A DNA stretch of 64,000 bases from Gremmenia infestans. Taxonomy: Eukaryota > Ascomycota > Leotiomycetes > Helotiales > Hamatocanthoscyphaceae. The position numbers were made by a program, and so were the translations under genes. Shown here in pieces: positions 10,792 to 22,430 of this stretch; the first letter of the stretch is position 1, and every line of letters starts with the position of its first letter. The notes under the pieces were generated by a model. The model was not told where the DNA came from. It searched no databases and saw only the letters and a program-made list of their open reading frames with translations. The stretch covers positions 362,822-426,821 of the forward strand of contig JAFEVB010000025.1 in assembly GCA_032629725.1 (NCBI GenBank). Direction: 5' to 3'.

Positions 10792-11363
10792 CCTGGATTC
10801 TAGGGGAATAAAGCGAAGCCCCAGGGCGGGCTCGCGGATGGGTTGTAGAAGATCTATAAGATTAGAACAGCCATCTTATTGCGTCCACTTCCAAGGGTAA
10901 CGATTCAAACAATGTAATGTGAGGTAAATATAGGGTGTGAGATACTTGGAAGAATTATCTTTCTCGATGCAAATTTACACTGCAAAGTTCCGTCAAAAAA
11001 AAGAAGACCGAAACCATCCGTCATTCTTACCCCTGTTCCACACTACGGGTAGTGATACCGGTAGTAATATAAATATGTCAGCCTCATCGCTCAGCCTTGT
11101 CTGAATCCCCTCAATTTTTAATCCTTGACGTAAGTACTCTAAAGGTATACAGTGTAGTGTCTATATACTCTTACATCTCCAAGCAAAGCTTTACCAGAAG
11201 GGAAAACGTACTAGATTGCCACTGTACAACTTAGGTATCTTTCATCTATATAACAGTCCTACAACGATATAACAATATCTCCTGTATAACCCATGTTCTG
11301 CTCAGTCCGTATCTATTGTTTAAAGCATCATTACTGCTCTGATATTCCCTTATTTTTCAAGCC
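10792..11363. other. Intergenic
   Basis: Lies between the PTC7-like start and the 3' end of the J-protein gene. AT-rich, with several TATA-like stretches (about 11160-11290). No supported gene. Confidence 0.5.
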
Positions 11364-12131
11364 TTAGTGCACAAGCACAACCGGCTTCCCCTTCTCCCAC
11401 GCCTCCAAACTCTCTTTGATATTAACCCAATACCTCAACCGAACCGCCTCTCCTTTTGCACCCTCCATATCATCTTCCCTGAACGCGCTATCGAGGACCT
11501 TTTCACTCGCAGCAATTCTTTCATCATTGACCTTCTTCAGGCCTTCAAGATCGCCCTCTTCTTCTGCCTCCTCAATCTCCTCTCTGGTATCCAACACCTC
11601 CATCAACAACTCCGGATCATCCATCTTGGCCGTTTCGTCCTCGGCTACATCTATGCCTCTCAGACTCAGCAGGTATTGTGCTCGTAACAAAGGATTCTGT
11701 AGCGTCTTATAGGCCTCATTGATACGCGCCGACGTAGCTTCTGCGCGTGTCTTAAGATGTGACGCATGGCGGTCAGGGTGCGCTACAGCTTGTAACTGCA
11801 GGAATTCTTTGCGAAGGGTCCGGGGGTCGATGTGGAAGGGGCCTGTTGGTGGAGGGCCTTGGGGAATGGTTTGAGGGAAGAATTCGTAGTGCGTTTGAGG
11901 AATCGGGGCTGAGGTCTCGAAGGGAGCTTCTTTGGATATCGTAGAAGAGCTTTGCCAGCGCCGTTGAGGTGCCGATGGAGCCTCTGGCCGTAATGACCTT
12001 TTACTGCAGGATTGGCAGAGTGGTGGAGGAGGTGGCGGGTTTCTTGAAGAATTCGTGGCAAAGCTGCGACGTGGGGGTGCTTCGCAGATGCGCAGCACTT
12101 GTTGGTTTCGCTTTAGGATTGAAGAACGCAT
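11364..12131 (-). CDS. JAC1: Mitochondrial Fe-S co-chaperone HSCB/Jac1-type J-protein, 255 aa
   Basis: Single exon from ATG 12131. The N terminus is basic and Ser/Arg-rich (mitochondrial presequence-like) and includes one CxxC pair (Cys38/Cys41), as seen in many HSCB proteins outside baker's yeast. A short J-domain follows, with FHIDPRTLRKEFLQLQ and the HPD motif at about residues 118-120 (AHPDRHAS), which stimulates the Hsp70 ATPase. The C-terminal half has the HscB oligomerisation and scaffold-binding helices (LLRAQYLLSLRG, MDDPELLMEVLDTREEIEEAE), which dock the Isu scaffold. The expected role is delivery of the Isu Fe-S cluster scaffold to the mitochondrial Hsp70. Length and domain order are normal. 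Confidence 0.94.
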   Translation of the reverse strand: MRSSILKRNQQVLRICEAPPRRSFATNSSRNPPPPPPLCQSCSKRSLRPEAPSAPQRRWQSSSTISKEAPFETSAPIPQTHYEFFPQTIPQGPPPTGPFHIDPRTLRKEFLQLQAVAHPDRHASHLKTRAEATSARINEAYKTLQNPLLRAQYLLSLRGIDVAEDETAKMDDPELLMEVLDTREEIEEAEEEGDLEGLKKVNDERIAASEKVLDSAFREDDMEGAKGEAVRLRYWVNIKESLEAWEKGKPVVLVH

Positions 12132-12788
12132 GATGATGAGTAGGAGGGGTGATGGTGGAAACGGAGAAGGGAGTTCGACTACAAATACATGGGAATTGAG
12201 TTTGTGATGAGAGATGTAAAATAATGTTATAGTATGTTATATTTCAAAGCATCTTCGGATAATGACGTTGCGAAGCCGAGACCGACCGCAATTGAGCGAG
12301 CCGCTCCAGATTTGATTTCGATCTCGATTTCAATAACTAGCGAGGCAAAACTTATTTGCTTAAATGTTTCAAAGAGAAAAATGCTTCTATACTATACTGT
12401 ACCAGTATATCTCGTCTCTATTAATTTTCGTTCAAAATTCGCTATTTGTAAAGTCTACTATTCTCCTCGCGTCCACAGTACTGTACCTTAGTCTATCCTC
12501 GGAGAAGCTTTCACCACCTCATACGAATTGAACGCCAAAAGAAACTACAACCAACGAAACGGTCAATAGCAACATGTAGATCAAATCTCAAGCTTGGCAC
12601 GACTCCCATTGCTACTACATATCTCCGCGCGTGGGGCAGGCCTGATCCTCTTCGGCAATCCTATCATGTATAAGGTATGATTCAGGTTCAAGTACAAATT
12701 CTATATTACAGTGTTGTCCTGCTAGTTATTCTATAGAATATCAATATCTTTGTTTCATATAATCATAATTCTTCTTTCTCTTGTCAAT
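12132..12788. other. Divergent intergenic promoter region
   Basis: Lies between the divergently oriented JAC1 (-) and SDR (+) genes, so it should hold both promoters. AT-rich, with no recognisable operator. No additional gene is seen. Confidence 0.5.
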
Positions 12789-14018
12789 ATGTCCGATATG
12801 GGTGCGGAGCATTTTAGTCCTTACCGTCCGGATGGGAAGCTTTGTAGGTTTATGTGTGGAAATGGATTGAAAGATCTCCGGGCTGATGAAGAGTAGATGG
12901 CTTCGTGTGTGTTGTAACGGGTGCTCAGCAACCTGTAGGGCAAGCTATCGTCAAGGAATTAGCTTGTGAGTCGACTGGCTTTGTCCAAAGGCTCACCCTT
13001 TCAACGAAAGTTGCTATTGATAGACAAATTGCATCCTATGGCATGTGTAAACTACGCTGACCTCTAATAGCTCACGGCGCTGCTTGTATCTACGGTACAA
13101 TGAACTGTCCTCCTTGTCCTGTCCTCCAATTCTAATTCCTCACAGCCTGCGACAAAGGGACCAGCGCCAATTACCCCGCCCTAATCGAGTCCATAGCAAA
13201 GGAACACCCCAACACCAAAGTAATCGGCTACCCTTTCAACGTCGCCGCCGAAGAGGAAACCCTCGGTCTAATTGACGATGTCCTAAACTCATGGGGTAGG
13301 CTCGACGTCTGGGTCTGTTCCTCGGGCCTTCTCGGTCCTCCTTCACTAGAAGCCACCACGCCAGCGGATCTGCAAAAATGCTTCGAGGCGAACTCCATGG
13401 CACCGTTTTTCGCCCTGAAATATGCGCCTCCTGCAATGGCGAAGACCTCCCCGAAGCAAGCGTACACGAATGCGGCGCCCAAGGATCAGAAGTATGGTAG
13501 TATTGTTGTAGTCAGCTCTGTAGCAAGCCTGTATGGTGGCTGCTGGGGGCTGGCTTATACCATGGCTTCGCATGCTGCACTTGGCGTTGTAAGAGCCGGA
13601 GTAGCTGTGTTGAAAGGGACTGGAGTGAGAATCAACTGCATATCGCCTGGTCAGATTGACGTTGGTGTAGATTTGCAAGGGGTATGTCTTTCAGCCAGTC
13701 TTGGTAAAGTTCATATGGATACGGCCTAATTGATAAACCAACAGTTTGACACGCGGGGCATGACATCCCAATTTCCCCCAGCAACTTTGCAATCCAAAGA
13801 GGTTTGTCTCCCCTCCTCCATCGCAACATCTGCCCCGTTATCTGACAGAGTCGCAGAGTCAGCAAAATCACATCGGTCTAGAGCGATCAGGCCTTCCAAT
13901 CGAAGTAGGACGTGTAGCTGGTTTCCTGGCAAGTGGATTCAGTAGCTATATAACAGGAGCCAACATGGTTGTTGATGGGGGTGCCAGTGTGATGAATCCT
14001 TTGACGGTTCCAATATAG
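12789..14018 (+). CDS. Short-chain dehydrogenase/reductase-like protein with altered active site, 300 aa, six exons
   Basis: Exons: 12789-12843, 12897-12965, 13071-13094, 13146-13681, 13745-13801 and 13857-14018. All introns are GT..AG (51-105 nt), and the 3' site of the last could instead be 13850. The joined frame has the SDR layout: DGK before beta-1, VVTGAQQPVGQAIVKELA, an NVAAEEE segment, GRLDVWVCSSG, SSVASLYGG, then RINCISPGQI, and a C-terminal GANMVVDGGASV. Three canonical features are changed. The glycine motif TGxxxGxG reads TGAQQPVG. The NNAG motif reads CSSG. YxxxK reads Y187-TMA-S191, so the catalytic lysine is a serine. The frame and splice sites are intact, so this looks like an expressed pseudoenzyme or divergent SDR rather than a decayed gene. 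Confidence 0.82.
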
Positions 14019-16341
14019 CCAAGTACATACTTTTTCTTTATAAATTTACCGCGTTGTAGCAAGAGAAAATACTTCATGGATGATTCGGTACGCATTTGTT
14101 ATTATAATCAAGCTTGTAGAACAATCAGTTGGCTAGGTTTATAATAACTCTTGCTTTCATTAACTAAGAAACCTGAGTAAATATAACTTTCAAATGGAAA
14201 CAGCTAGTAAAATCTACCTGCCTCCCGATCGTGGCTAGTGATCATTCGTGTCTTTAATGGTGTTCGGGCACGCTTATTATTATCGCTTAAGTTTCTTAAG
14301 TCAAAAGAATTCAGACTCCTCTCAGCAATCAATAATGCTTAGGTGGTGGCAGAGTTAGATGAGCTAGAACGCAAGGAATGTTGTTGGTTTTCGTTAGTCT
14401 AGAGGGATCCAAAATCGGCGAGATTTTTATGGCATGTGGCTAGTGATGTTGAACGTTGATGAGGAGGGAAGAAGGAAAGAAAGGAAAGTTTTCAACTTCA
14501 CAAAAGATCGTAGGATGTTTAATGAACCCAAAATGGTACATTCATTAATCAATCTAGAGCGGAGCTTAAGGGGTAGTAGTAAAGTGGTGGAGCGGTAAGT
14601 TTAAGTTGAAGCTTTTACCTCTTTTGTACCTACAACACCAGTATACTCAGAGGCAATATAAACATCTAGATTACCTCATTCCTATAGTAATAGAGCAATT
14701 TGTCTATCTGGGAGCCTTGGCTACCAAATAGCAAAATCTGTGAAAGCTAGGTACTATGTCTAACATTTTCATATTTCTATAAAGCGTATAGATATTAGAA
14801 TCAAGAAGTCTTATATATCACTTAAGAAAATATAGCAACTTACTATCTTATAAAGTATTAAAACCTATATTTTATAACACTATTACCTACTCTATATGAA
14901 TTAACTTAAGGTTTTTAAGACTACTATAAGACTTTGCTTTTTGCTAGTAGAACTTAAATAGAACTTCGCATTCACTTGTTCTGCTCTCTTGGCTTTATAT
15001 AGCTATGATAGCATTCCTTTACGCCTTTCAGCTCTTTTTTCTGCCGACTTCTATTCACTGCAACCTTATACAGCTAAAGACTTGAAGTCGAAGTTCAAGT
15101 CCCTTTCTTCCTAACACGCCTGTAACCTCCTTCACGCCTATTCTCCAACTTAATTAACTAAGATGCCTTACTATATCTCCCTTTATTTCCTATTAGCAAA
15201 GCGTAAGAGTTTTCCACCTTCTTCTATATTCATTATAGATATATATTAAGATAAACCTAGTACGCCCTCCTCCCCTCCCCTCTACCTCCTCCCCCAAACC
15301 CTAGCTTAATGAAACCTCTCCTAACTACTTATACTATAGTGCTAGACTGTTCTTCTAACCCTAAGCATAAGTATAAATATACCCGTTAAGACACCTTACT
15401 AGGCCCCTCGCATCCGCCGCAAAAAAGAAGCGAATATTAGAGGATAAGAAAACTAATAGCGCTATAATAGAGGTGGAACATAAGCATAGCAAATCAACGG
15501 CGGATAGGAATAATTTAGCATATCGCGATTCTTCGGAGGACCCGCCAGTTCTTAATATAGGTCTAGTTATAGATAATCAGAAATGGATCCTATAGTAGAC
15601 TAATGCATGTAGCAAAAGGCGTCGTATGGTGAAGCAATTCAAAATGAAATGCAGGCTGGGGAATCCAGGGGGCAGGTACGCTGAAATAGTGAGCAGAAGT
15701 CTAGACGATAATAAGATGAGGGGATATTAGGATCAGAATACTTAAGTAGGTAGTTGTGCATAGAATAGATAGCATAGCTGGTTTGCCGCCGCGTGTAAGT
15801 TGTAGGTAGGACTTTCTACTTCGGCTGCGGATAGGGAAGAAGGAAGAAATATCCTTTTTCCAAAGAGAATTAAGATGTCTAATATTACAATAGCTTAAAA
15901 ACTTGCTTGTCATTAGTAAGATCCTCGCATAGAATTACTAACACCGCCCACCGCCTCTTTCGTCGTAAGCAAGCGAGTGTTATTATTACTATTATTACTA
16001 TTATTATTATTATTATTATCTCTAAGATGCCTCCATAGAGAAAACGTACCTAGAATCTCTTAACTCGTCCTCGTCCTAATAATAGAAGACGCCTTAGACC
16101 TCCTGAAGCTAAAACGTAATAAACTTGCGATTTAAGCTTCTCAGGAAGCTAACGGCACTCTTACTATAAGATAAGATAGCATTTTATCTAATAGTTCCAT
16201 ATAAAAAGTATAGGTGTATTTCAATTTTAATCCTTTTTTCATTATAGTCATAGGATAGAATCCTATATCTATTCCTATCTAAATACCAGCCTAACCTAGC
16301 TTATCCCAGCTTAGACGCCTTGAACCCAAAACCAAATCTAA
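14019..16341. other. AT-rich, RIP-like intergenic region
   Basis: From about 14600 the sequence becomes very AT-rich, full of TAG/TAA/TATA and poor in CpA, typical of RIPped repeat remains. A TTA-rich microsatellite lies at about 15979-16019. A GC-richer island near 15500-15900 has no coding signature that I recognise. Around 16027 a frame rich in Arg/Pro, broken by TAG codons, hints at a decayed repeat ORF, but the family is unknown. Confidence 0.55.
15979..16019. repeat. TTA/ACT trinucleotide microsatellite
   Basis: An almost perfect run of TTATTA/CTATTA units inside the RIP-like region. Confidence 0.8.
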
Positions 16342-18528
16342 TCAAGCAGGCGCTGTAGCTACCCCATGAGGATCGCCCTTCTCATTCGACGTCTCGCTAC
16401 CACTCGCCGTTGACATCTCCATCTTTGGCATCTTGACACTCCCAGGACCATGCTTGAAATACCGATGCATATCCTCATTATACTCATCCTCAAACGCATC
16501 ATCATCATCCGCATCCGCTAGCACGCCCTCACCACCCCCACCAACCCCCTTTTCAGTGTTCGCCTTCTCGGCCCTCACCTGTTGCTTACTCGCCCAATCA
16601 GCACGCATATCAGCCATCTTACTCTCGTAATCCATCGCCGGGTTGTAATTCTTGCCGACGCCGCGTATGCGCTCCCACCAGGACAGATGGTGAGGGTTAA
16701 TGGCGATGCCGTGGTATTCCGCCTCGCGGCCCTCTTGGATATACTTGAAGCGGCGTTCTTGCTCTTTGAGATCTAGGCCCGTGGTGTCTGGGAGGAAGAT
16801 GGCGGTTATGATCATGCCAGCGAGACCGAACCAAGGCACAACCATGAATTTTGTAGAATCTTCGATATAGCCGTACAGCACAGCGGCGGTCAGCGCGCCG
16901 AGTTTTCCGCATGCGGCGGAGAAGCCATGCGCGGAGGCGCGGACGGGAGTTGGGTATACTTCGGCGGCGACGAGGAAGGTGGTGCAGTTGGGGCCGAATT
17001 GGTTGAAGAAGGAGGAGAGGAAGTACATTGCTTGGAAGGCAGGGATGTGGGCTTTGACTTTGGCGTAGTAGTTGTAGTGTAGAGCTGGCACGAGGAAGAG
17101 GACAAAGTCCATGGCGAAGCCGAGTTGTTGCATGCGTTTGCGACCGACTGTTTTGTTGTCGATGAGGAAGGAGGCGAGGTAGTAGCCGCAGAGGGAGACT
17201 CCGACGTTGACGAGGTTCCAGAGCCAGCCGGTCATGATGTCGGTCGGGTGTCCTTTCGGGGTTGGGGAGAGGACGGAAATGAATTGGGATTGGAAGAGTT
17301 TGTTGCCGTAGAAGAAAACGTCGTTGCAGTACCATGCGCCAGCAGTTGCAATAAGACGTCCGCCGAAGTGATGGCAAGTTAGCTTTAAAGATCTGACATC
17401 GTATCCAGTTACACTAGCCTTTTTCTTGGCAGCGTCCAAAGCTTTGGAAGCAAGAGGCATCTTGTAGTAACGGTAGTAGACGAGCCAGAGGGTACCAATG
17501 GCAGGAATTGCGAAAGAAACCCGGTAAACCCATTGAGCTGCAACTTCCGAGTACGGTGGCTTGGCGCTGCCGTGGTGGAAGATGAAAAGGGCGATGATCA
17601 GGATGGCTTGGTTGAAGAATTGACCCCATCCCTGCATCAAGAAAGCCATAGTGACCTTGCGACCACGATGAAGACGATCTTCCTTGGTAGAGATCTTGCC
17701 GGAACCTGTCGCATTTTCCATAGCGGCTGTAGCAGTCATGGGATATTCTCCACCAACACCGATACTGTAGAAGAAGAGAGACCAGGCGTAACAGATGACC
17801 CAACCGTTCAAGGTAGTACCCCAAGATGCGGTAAGCATGAGGAGACCAACAAACATAATGAGAGCATCTTGGATAAGACCCCAGCGACGGCCAATACTAG
17901 ATAATATCAGCATTAATTCCTGAGTTAGGATAGAGAACTCACCCATCACCAATAATACCAACAAGAATCTGACCAACAATGATACCGCAAACCTCGAGGT
18001 ATTGAACGGCATTAATCCAGGTTTCATTACACGTCTCAAAGGTCTTCCAGCAGGTCTTCCAGACTCCTTGGAAAAGGGGTGTCAAATTACCAATAGAGAA
18101 CAGGACGTAACTGTTAAAATTTCAGTCACATGATCACACAGAACGGAGCATAAAACTTACCCTTCCAGACCGAGACCAGCTCCAGGAAGTACAGCGTTCT
18201 TAAAGTACCAAACAATAGGACTCAGAGGATCCTTCTTCATCATTGCTCTAATCTGACCCAGCTCCTTCTTGGCTTCATCACTATCAACTTTATTGTTAAA
18301 GGCGACTTGCTTCCAGAAGGGTAGATCAGCCCAGTAGACGCCATCGGTGGTATAGGTATCAGCGGGGTACAAGAGGGACTTGAAAATTGCTGTCTCTAGA
18401 TCTCTGTCGGTGCCTGGCTGGTTGGTGAAAGAAGCGTATTCATCACCAGTTTCGGGACCGTGTGGAGCGCTGACCATGCCGTAATTGGTTGGGGCATGAT
18501 GTCTGTGGTGATGGACTTCGTCACCCAT
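16342..18528 (-). CDS. MFS transporter, phosphate (PHS/PHO84/GIT1-like) family, 696 aa, three exons
   Basis: Exons on the minus strand: 18528-18161, 18110-17943 and 17896-16342. The introns are 50 and 46 nt with GTAAGT and GTGAGT donors. The joined protein is 696 aa. A hydrophilic N terminus (about 110 residues, with a His cluster HHHRHH) precedes about twelve membrane segments. Recognisable MFS/PHS features are GDGIGRRWG in the loop between helices 2 and 3, GVGGEYPMTATAAMEN (the PHS signature, GG[DE]YP), AAEVYPTPVRASAHG and PDTTGLDLKEQE after the last helix. The C-terminal cytosolic tail is long and acidic. PHS members import phosphate or glycerophosphodiesters with protons across the plasma membrane; GGEYP, rather than GGDYP, and the long tail fit a GIT1-like branch, so the exact substrate is unsure. 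Confidence 0.88.
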
Positions 18529-20980
18529 CTTGTTGTTGATCGAAGATGACCTGGGTGATTTGGGGATGGGAGGGGATGGGGAGGGAAGGCGGGGTTGGAG
18601 GTCGTGATCGCAACGAGGTGAAGGATGAAAGTTGAAGTTGACGGGGGAGTAAAGAATGATATAACTGACAAATGGCGCTAGGGAGGTGGATAGAAAAAGT
18701 AGAACGTAGGTACAGTAGGATGTGGAGTGGAGTGGATGCTGCAGTAGTTAAAAAGTGGGTATGGTTAAACACATGGACTCGGAAACCAATATGACGGGTT
18801 GACTAGAGACAGGATGATTAAAGGTGCGCTAGAGTGCCCCCCTCATTGGACAAATTATGGATTTTCTATATATGTTTCTTCTTCTCGAGACCCGAGGGGC
18901 GCAAAATGGAAAAAGAAAATTCCAAGTAACGTGTGGGATAAGTAGATTAATTTCTATGCCATCGTCTTGGTGGTCGTGATACAATTGGATAGGTATACCA
19001 CTCCGTAGGGAGCTAGTAACCGGGACCCATGGTCTTAGGAAGGAGCTTTGAAGCTTCAAGTGGGGTGGCGTGTATATCAGCCAAGACCGGCTTCTAGTCC
19101 CCTGTTCTGTAGGGGGCAACTTGTCAATTCCTTTGCAAATCATCCGGGGTTGAAGCTTGGAGAAATGTTCGGTCTTGAATATCCGGTAGCTTCAATGTCG
19201 GTTTATATCTTGCTTGCTCAGCTTATTTTTCATTGCTTTCCGTCCTCCATCGTGCCTCAAGAGCTCCCTTTCTTTGTTATTTCTTTGACGTGTTTCACTG
19301 CAGCTACATAGGTAGTCCGACTCTGGCTTTATGCCGGGAGCAGCGATCGCACACGAGTTTTCGGTCGGTAGCATTACTTCTACCCGAAGAGGCGGAAGGG
19401 ACCGACCGACCGACCGATGCCTGGATGACAGGTCTCAATATAGGATTTCAGCTTCACGGACGACAGAAACGGCTGTTGTTATTCATACCTACTCAGCTCA
19501 GCTGCTGCAGCATCTCTTTACCATGGATTATTGGATATGAAACCACCTAAACACAAGTCTAGATTTTCCCGACCTACTTTCCCGACATACACGCGTATGC
19601 TACGAGTAGAAACGTCCATCTGACTACTTGCCACAGAAGAAAAACCGAAAGCATCCGCCGGCCACTTGAAGTTTTTGATAGTCGTCAAGACCGACCAATC
19701 AGAAGCCGAGGATCGAGCACGTTTCCATCTGGCTGGTGAAAGAACCCCAGATGGGAGTTCGGGCGCTAATGCAGCATGTGTCCACTTTTTTGCAAGGGTA
19801 AGCACCGGGACATGAGTAAGTGGGGGGGGGAGGCGGTGATGGGACTCTCAAGTCGAGGTCGAGGTTGCTTGGTTTCGATTCGACTTTCTGATGATACTTA
19901 ATACACCGAGTACGAGATGTTTAAGATATTATACGAAGTAACAGCGAAATAGCCACAACAACTGGAAATATATCCACCCTACAAATCCATTCTATATCAC
20001 TAGAAAGACTTTCAAATCCAACCCATCCATCCTATCCCATCCGCAAATACTCCATCTCATCCATGCCAATCATTAGATGCCTGATCTAATCCCTCTCTTC
20101 CAAGGCACCAATATCAAACCACGTTTGTATATCCTCGCTTCCCATACGTCCATCTCATCTCCAAATTCCCACCCCTATCCATCCAAACACGAACAATTCC
20201 TTCCTTCATCTCATATCTTTCATTCCTTCCATTCCTTCCAGAAGATCAAACAGCTAGATTTTATATCCAAGCCCAAGGTCCCGAAATAGTAATACATACT
20301 AAATAAACCCGGGGTCCATGCTGCATTGCCAGGACTTGGCTAACGGCTTGGAGAAAATGTGTGCATAGATCGACTTAGCCATCCGCCGCCACAAAGCTTG
20401 AAAACGGGCATACGTATGTACCTTAGGTAGGTCCCGACCCGACACGTTGGGTGCTGCTTGGCGCTGAGTGGTTAAGGAGATGACATGGGTTTTTATCTCT
20501 TCGCAGAGAATACTCGAGTCTGGAACACTAGGCGCGCGTCAAATGATTATTTCTGGGTGTATAGAGGAGAACGCGTAGAAGAAGGTGGGATGGATACGAG
20601 GATGGCTAGAGTGGAGGTATAGGGGGCCCTCGTCGCTGCCGCCGCTATCAAATTAAAGACTTTGAGCTTCCTCCCACAAGTAGACAGAGAGCAGCTTAAG
20701 CTCTGTGTGCATACTTTCCCCTAGACATCTGCTGGGACGAATATCTAATGAGGACCTTGTCCTTCTGTTGGCCAGTCCCAACGTGGGAGCACGTACGGTC
20801 GAGGGAAGTAATATTCGGCGCGAGGAGGATTAGGGGTGGTCAGATGTATAGGCATAGTACCATAAAGAAAATAGAGAGGTTGACATTGGAAGCAGATAGT
20901 TGCAACGTGTTTGTCTGAAATAACTAGCCTGTTCGATGGTAAGTCACGCGTTCATTCAACATCTTAGCCTACCTATGGCA
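18529..20980. other. Long intergenic region
   Basis: 2.4 kb upstream of the transporter gene. Many small overlapping frames exist on both strands, but none has a domain, signal peptide or splice pattern that I can support. It includes a GACC-repeat stretch (about 19402-19417), a G-run (about 19823-19832) and pyrimidine-rich TTCCTTCCATTCC motifs (about 20200-20240). It probably contains the long 5' leader and promoter of the transporter. Confidence 0.5.
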
Positions 20981-20985
20981 GGATA

Positions 20986-21895
20986 AACGTATATACAGAC
21001 GTTCATGGACAAACACACGTGATCCAGTACGACAGCTTTGGCAGGTCTCAACAGTTGACACAAGGGAAAATCAAAGTGACATTCGCCTACGACAGGGCCG
21101 ACCGCCTGTCGGAGGCATGCGTCAAGGATGATGATGATGACAATCTGTGTCTAAGAGCTCGACTGAGCTTCGACGACTTTGGTCGTGAAATAGAACGGGC
21201 CGTTTCCAAGGCAGATAACAAGCTGCTTCACAAGGTGATACAGACGTATAACACCGTATGCCTTGTCGAAGGGCGCAACCAACAGATAGCGAAGGCAAAC
21301 TTCTGCGAGGCGAGAGCGTCCAATACGACGATCTCAACCGCTTAGTCGACTACCAGTGTCGCGGCAGCGAGAGATGGTTGCCAACCGAAGAGGGCGCTCA
21401 CGTCCTTAAGCGCCAGCAGTTCACATTTGATGAGTACAACTGCATCACCAAGGTCTTGAGCGTGTTTCAGGACGAAAGTACGAATACTGCCACTTATACG
21501 TGTAGTTCTCAAGATCCGGCACAGGTAATCAGGGTGACCAACACGCATAAAGTTTACCCCGCCAGGCTGAACATTGGCTACGATGCATACGGCTGCTTGA
21601 TTAACGACGGCCAAGGTCATCTCATGGAATATGATAGCATGAACCGCCTGCGCACTGTAAAGGACCCAGCTAATCAGACGATATTGAGCCAATATCAGTA
21701 TGATGCCGATGGCAGGTTGGTTTGCCAAATGTTACCTAGGAAACCGGACGTGTAATTCTCCTACCAGGATGGGAATCTCATCGCCATCACAGCCGGCAAC
21801 TCGCAAGTCAGTTATTTATCAGACGGAACTGCGTACTGGGGACAAACCACTTCGGTAAAGGGGGACGCAAAGCAGATACACCGGATATGGTCATC
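20986..21895 (+). pseudogene. RHS/YD-repeat fragment of a Tc-toxin (TcC-like) gene, broken
   Basis: The plus strand encodes successive YD/RHS repeats: VIQYDSFGR, TFAYDRADRLSEA, LSFDDFGREIERA, VQYDDLNRLVDYQCRG, FTFDEYNCITKV, IGYDAYGCL, MEYDSMNRLRTVKDP, YQYDADGRL. This is the beta-cocoon-type repeat organisation of TcB/TcC and other RHS proteins, best known from bacteria and occasionally seen in fungi. The reading is damaged: a frame change falls between about 21255 and 21300, an in-frame TAA lies at 21753-21755, and a further frame change comes near 21870. The 5' part is absent (nothing similar upstream of about 20986), and the expected core domain does not follow on this strand. It is found inverted next door. 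There is no intact product and therefore no predicted activity. Confidence 0.85.
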
Positions 21896-22426
21896 AAATG
21901 CTGAGCGGCCCAGTGCTTTGCTTATGCCCCCCGCCAGCAGCCTGCCAGCCCCTTCACCGACAAGCCCCCCGATGATTCCGTACAGCGCGTCAGTCCCAGC
22001 ACTTTGCTAGACTGGAGATTTCGCGCTCGCTAGATCGTAAGTGACTCCCGTCGTCACATCTGAAGCGACACCGGCTGCGATGGCGACGATGGCCGCAATA
22101 GCGAGGCCCGCGCCTCCAGTTAGTATCCCCACCACGATGCCAACCCCTAGACCAACCCCCATGATGGCCACATCTCTCCATGTGAACTCTATACCTAAGA
22201 GACTGAGGTGGCCAATAGGGTCGATGCGGTTGATCGGGTCCCCTGAACAGTAGGCATAGCCGCTGATCTCCCCGGATGCGAAGGGAGTCAATATGTCGGG
22301 ACTGTGGAATCGCATGAGGACGGGGTTGTAGACCCGATAGCCATTGCCCAGAGGAGAAACGTTGCCTCGCCTCGAATGGAGAGATTCTTTTTGTCCACTT
22401 TGTGGGGCGGACGGGCTACAGTACAC
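21891..22426 (-). pseudogene. Inverted RHS-associated core and C-terminal tail of the same broken gene
   Basis: On the minus strand lies the RHS-associated core motif: LGNGYRVYNPVLMRFHSPD, then GEISGYAYCSGDPINRIDPIGH. In TcC-type proteins this core directly follows the YD repeats. Downstream is a glycine/alanine-rich hydrophobic stretch (GVGLGVGIVVGILTGGAG) and, after one TAG stop at 22007-22009, more frame continuing to about 21891 with GGLVGEGAGRLL. The fragment therefore holds the part missing from the plus-strand piece, but in the opposite orientation, which implies an inversion of about 540 bp. It is non-functional. Confidence 0.85.
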
Positions 22427-22430
22427 CCAA

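Noticed and set aside
18396..18772. Minus-strand frames upstream of the PHS transporter start
   Set aside because: Pro/Ser/Thr-rich frames in the pyrimidine-rich leader; more likely 5' UTR and promoter than coding.
19518..19805. 95-codon minus-strand frame
   Set aside because: No motif, starts in unremarkable sequence and is flanked by similar random-length frames.
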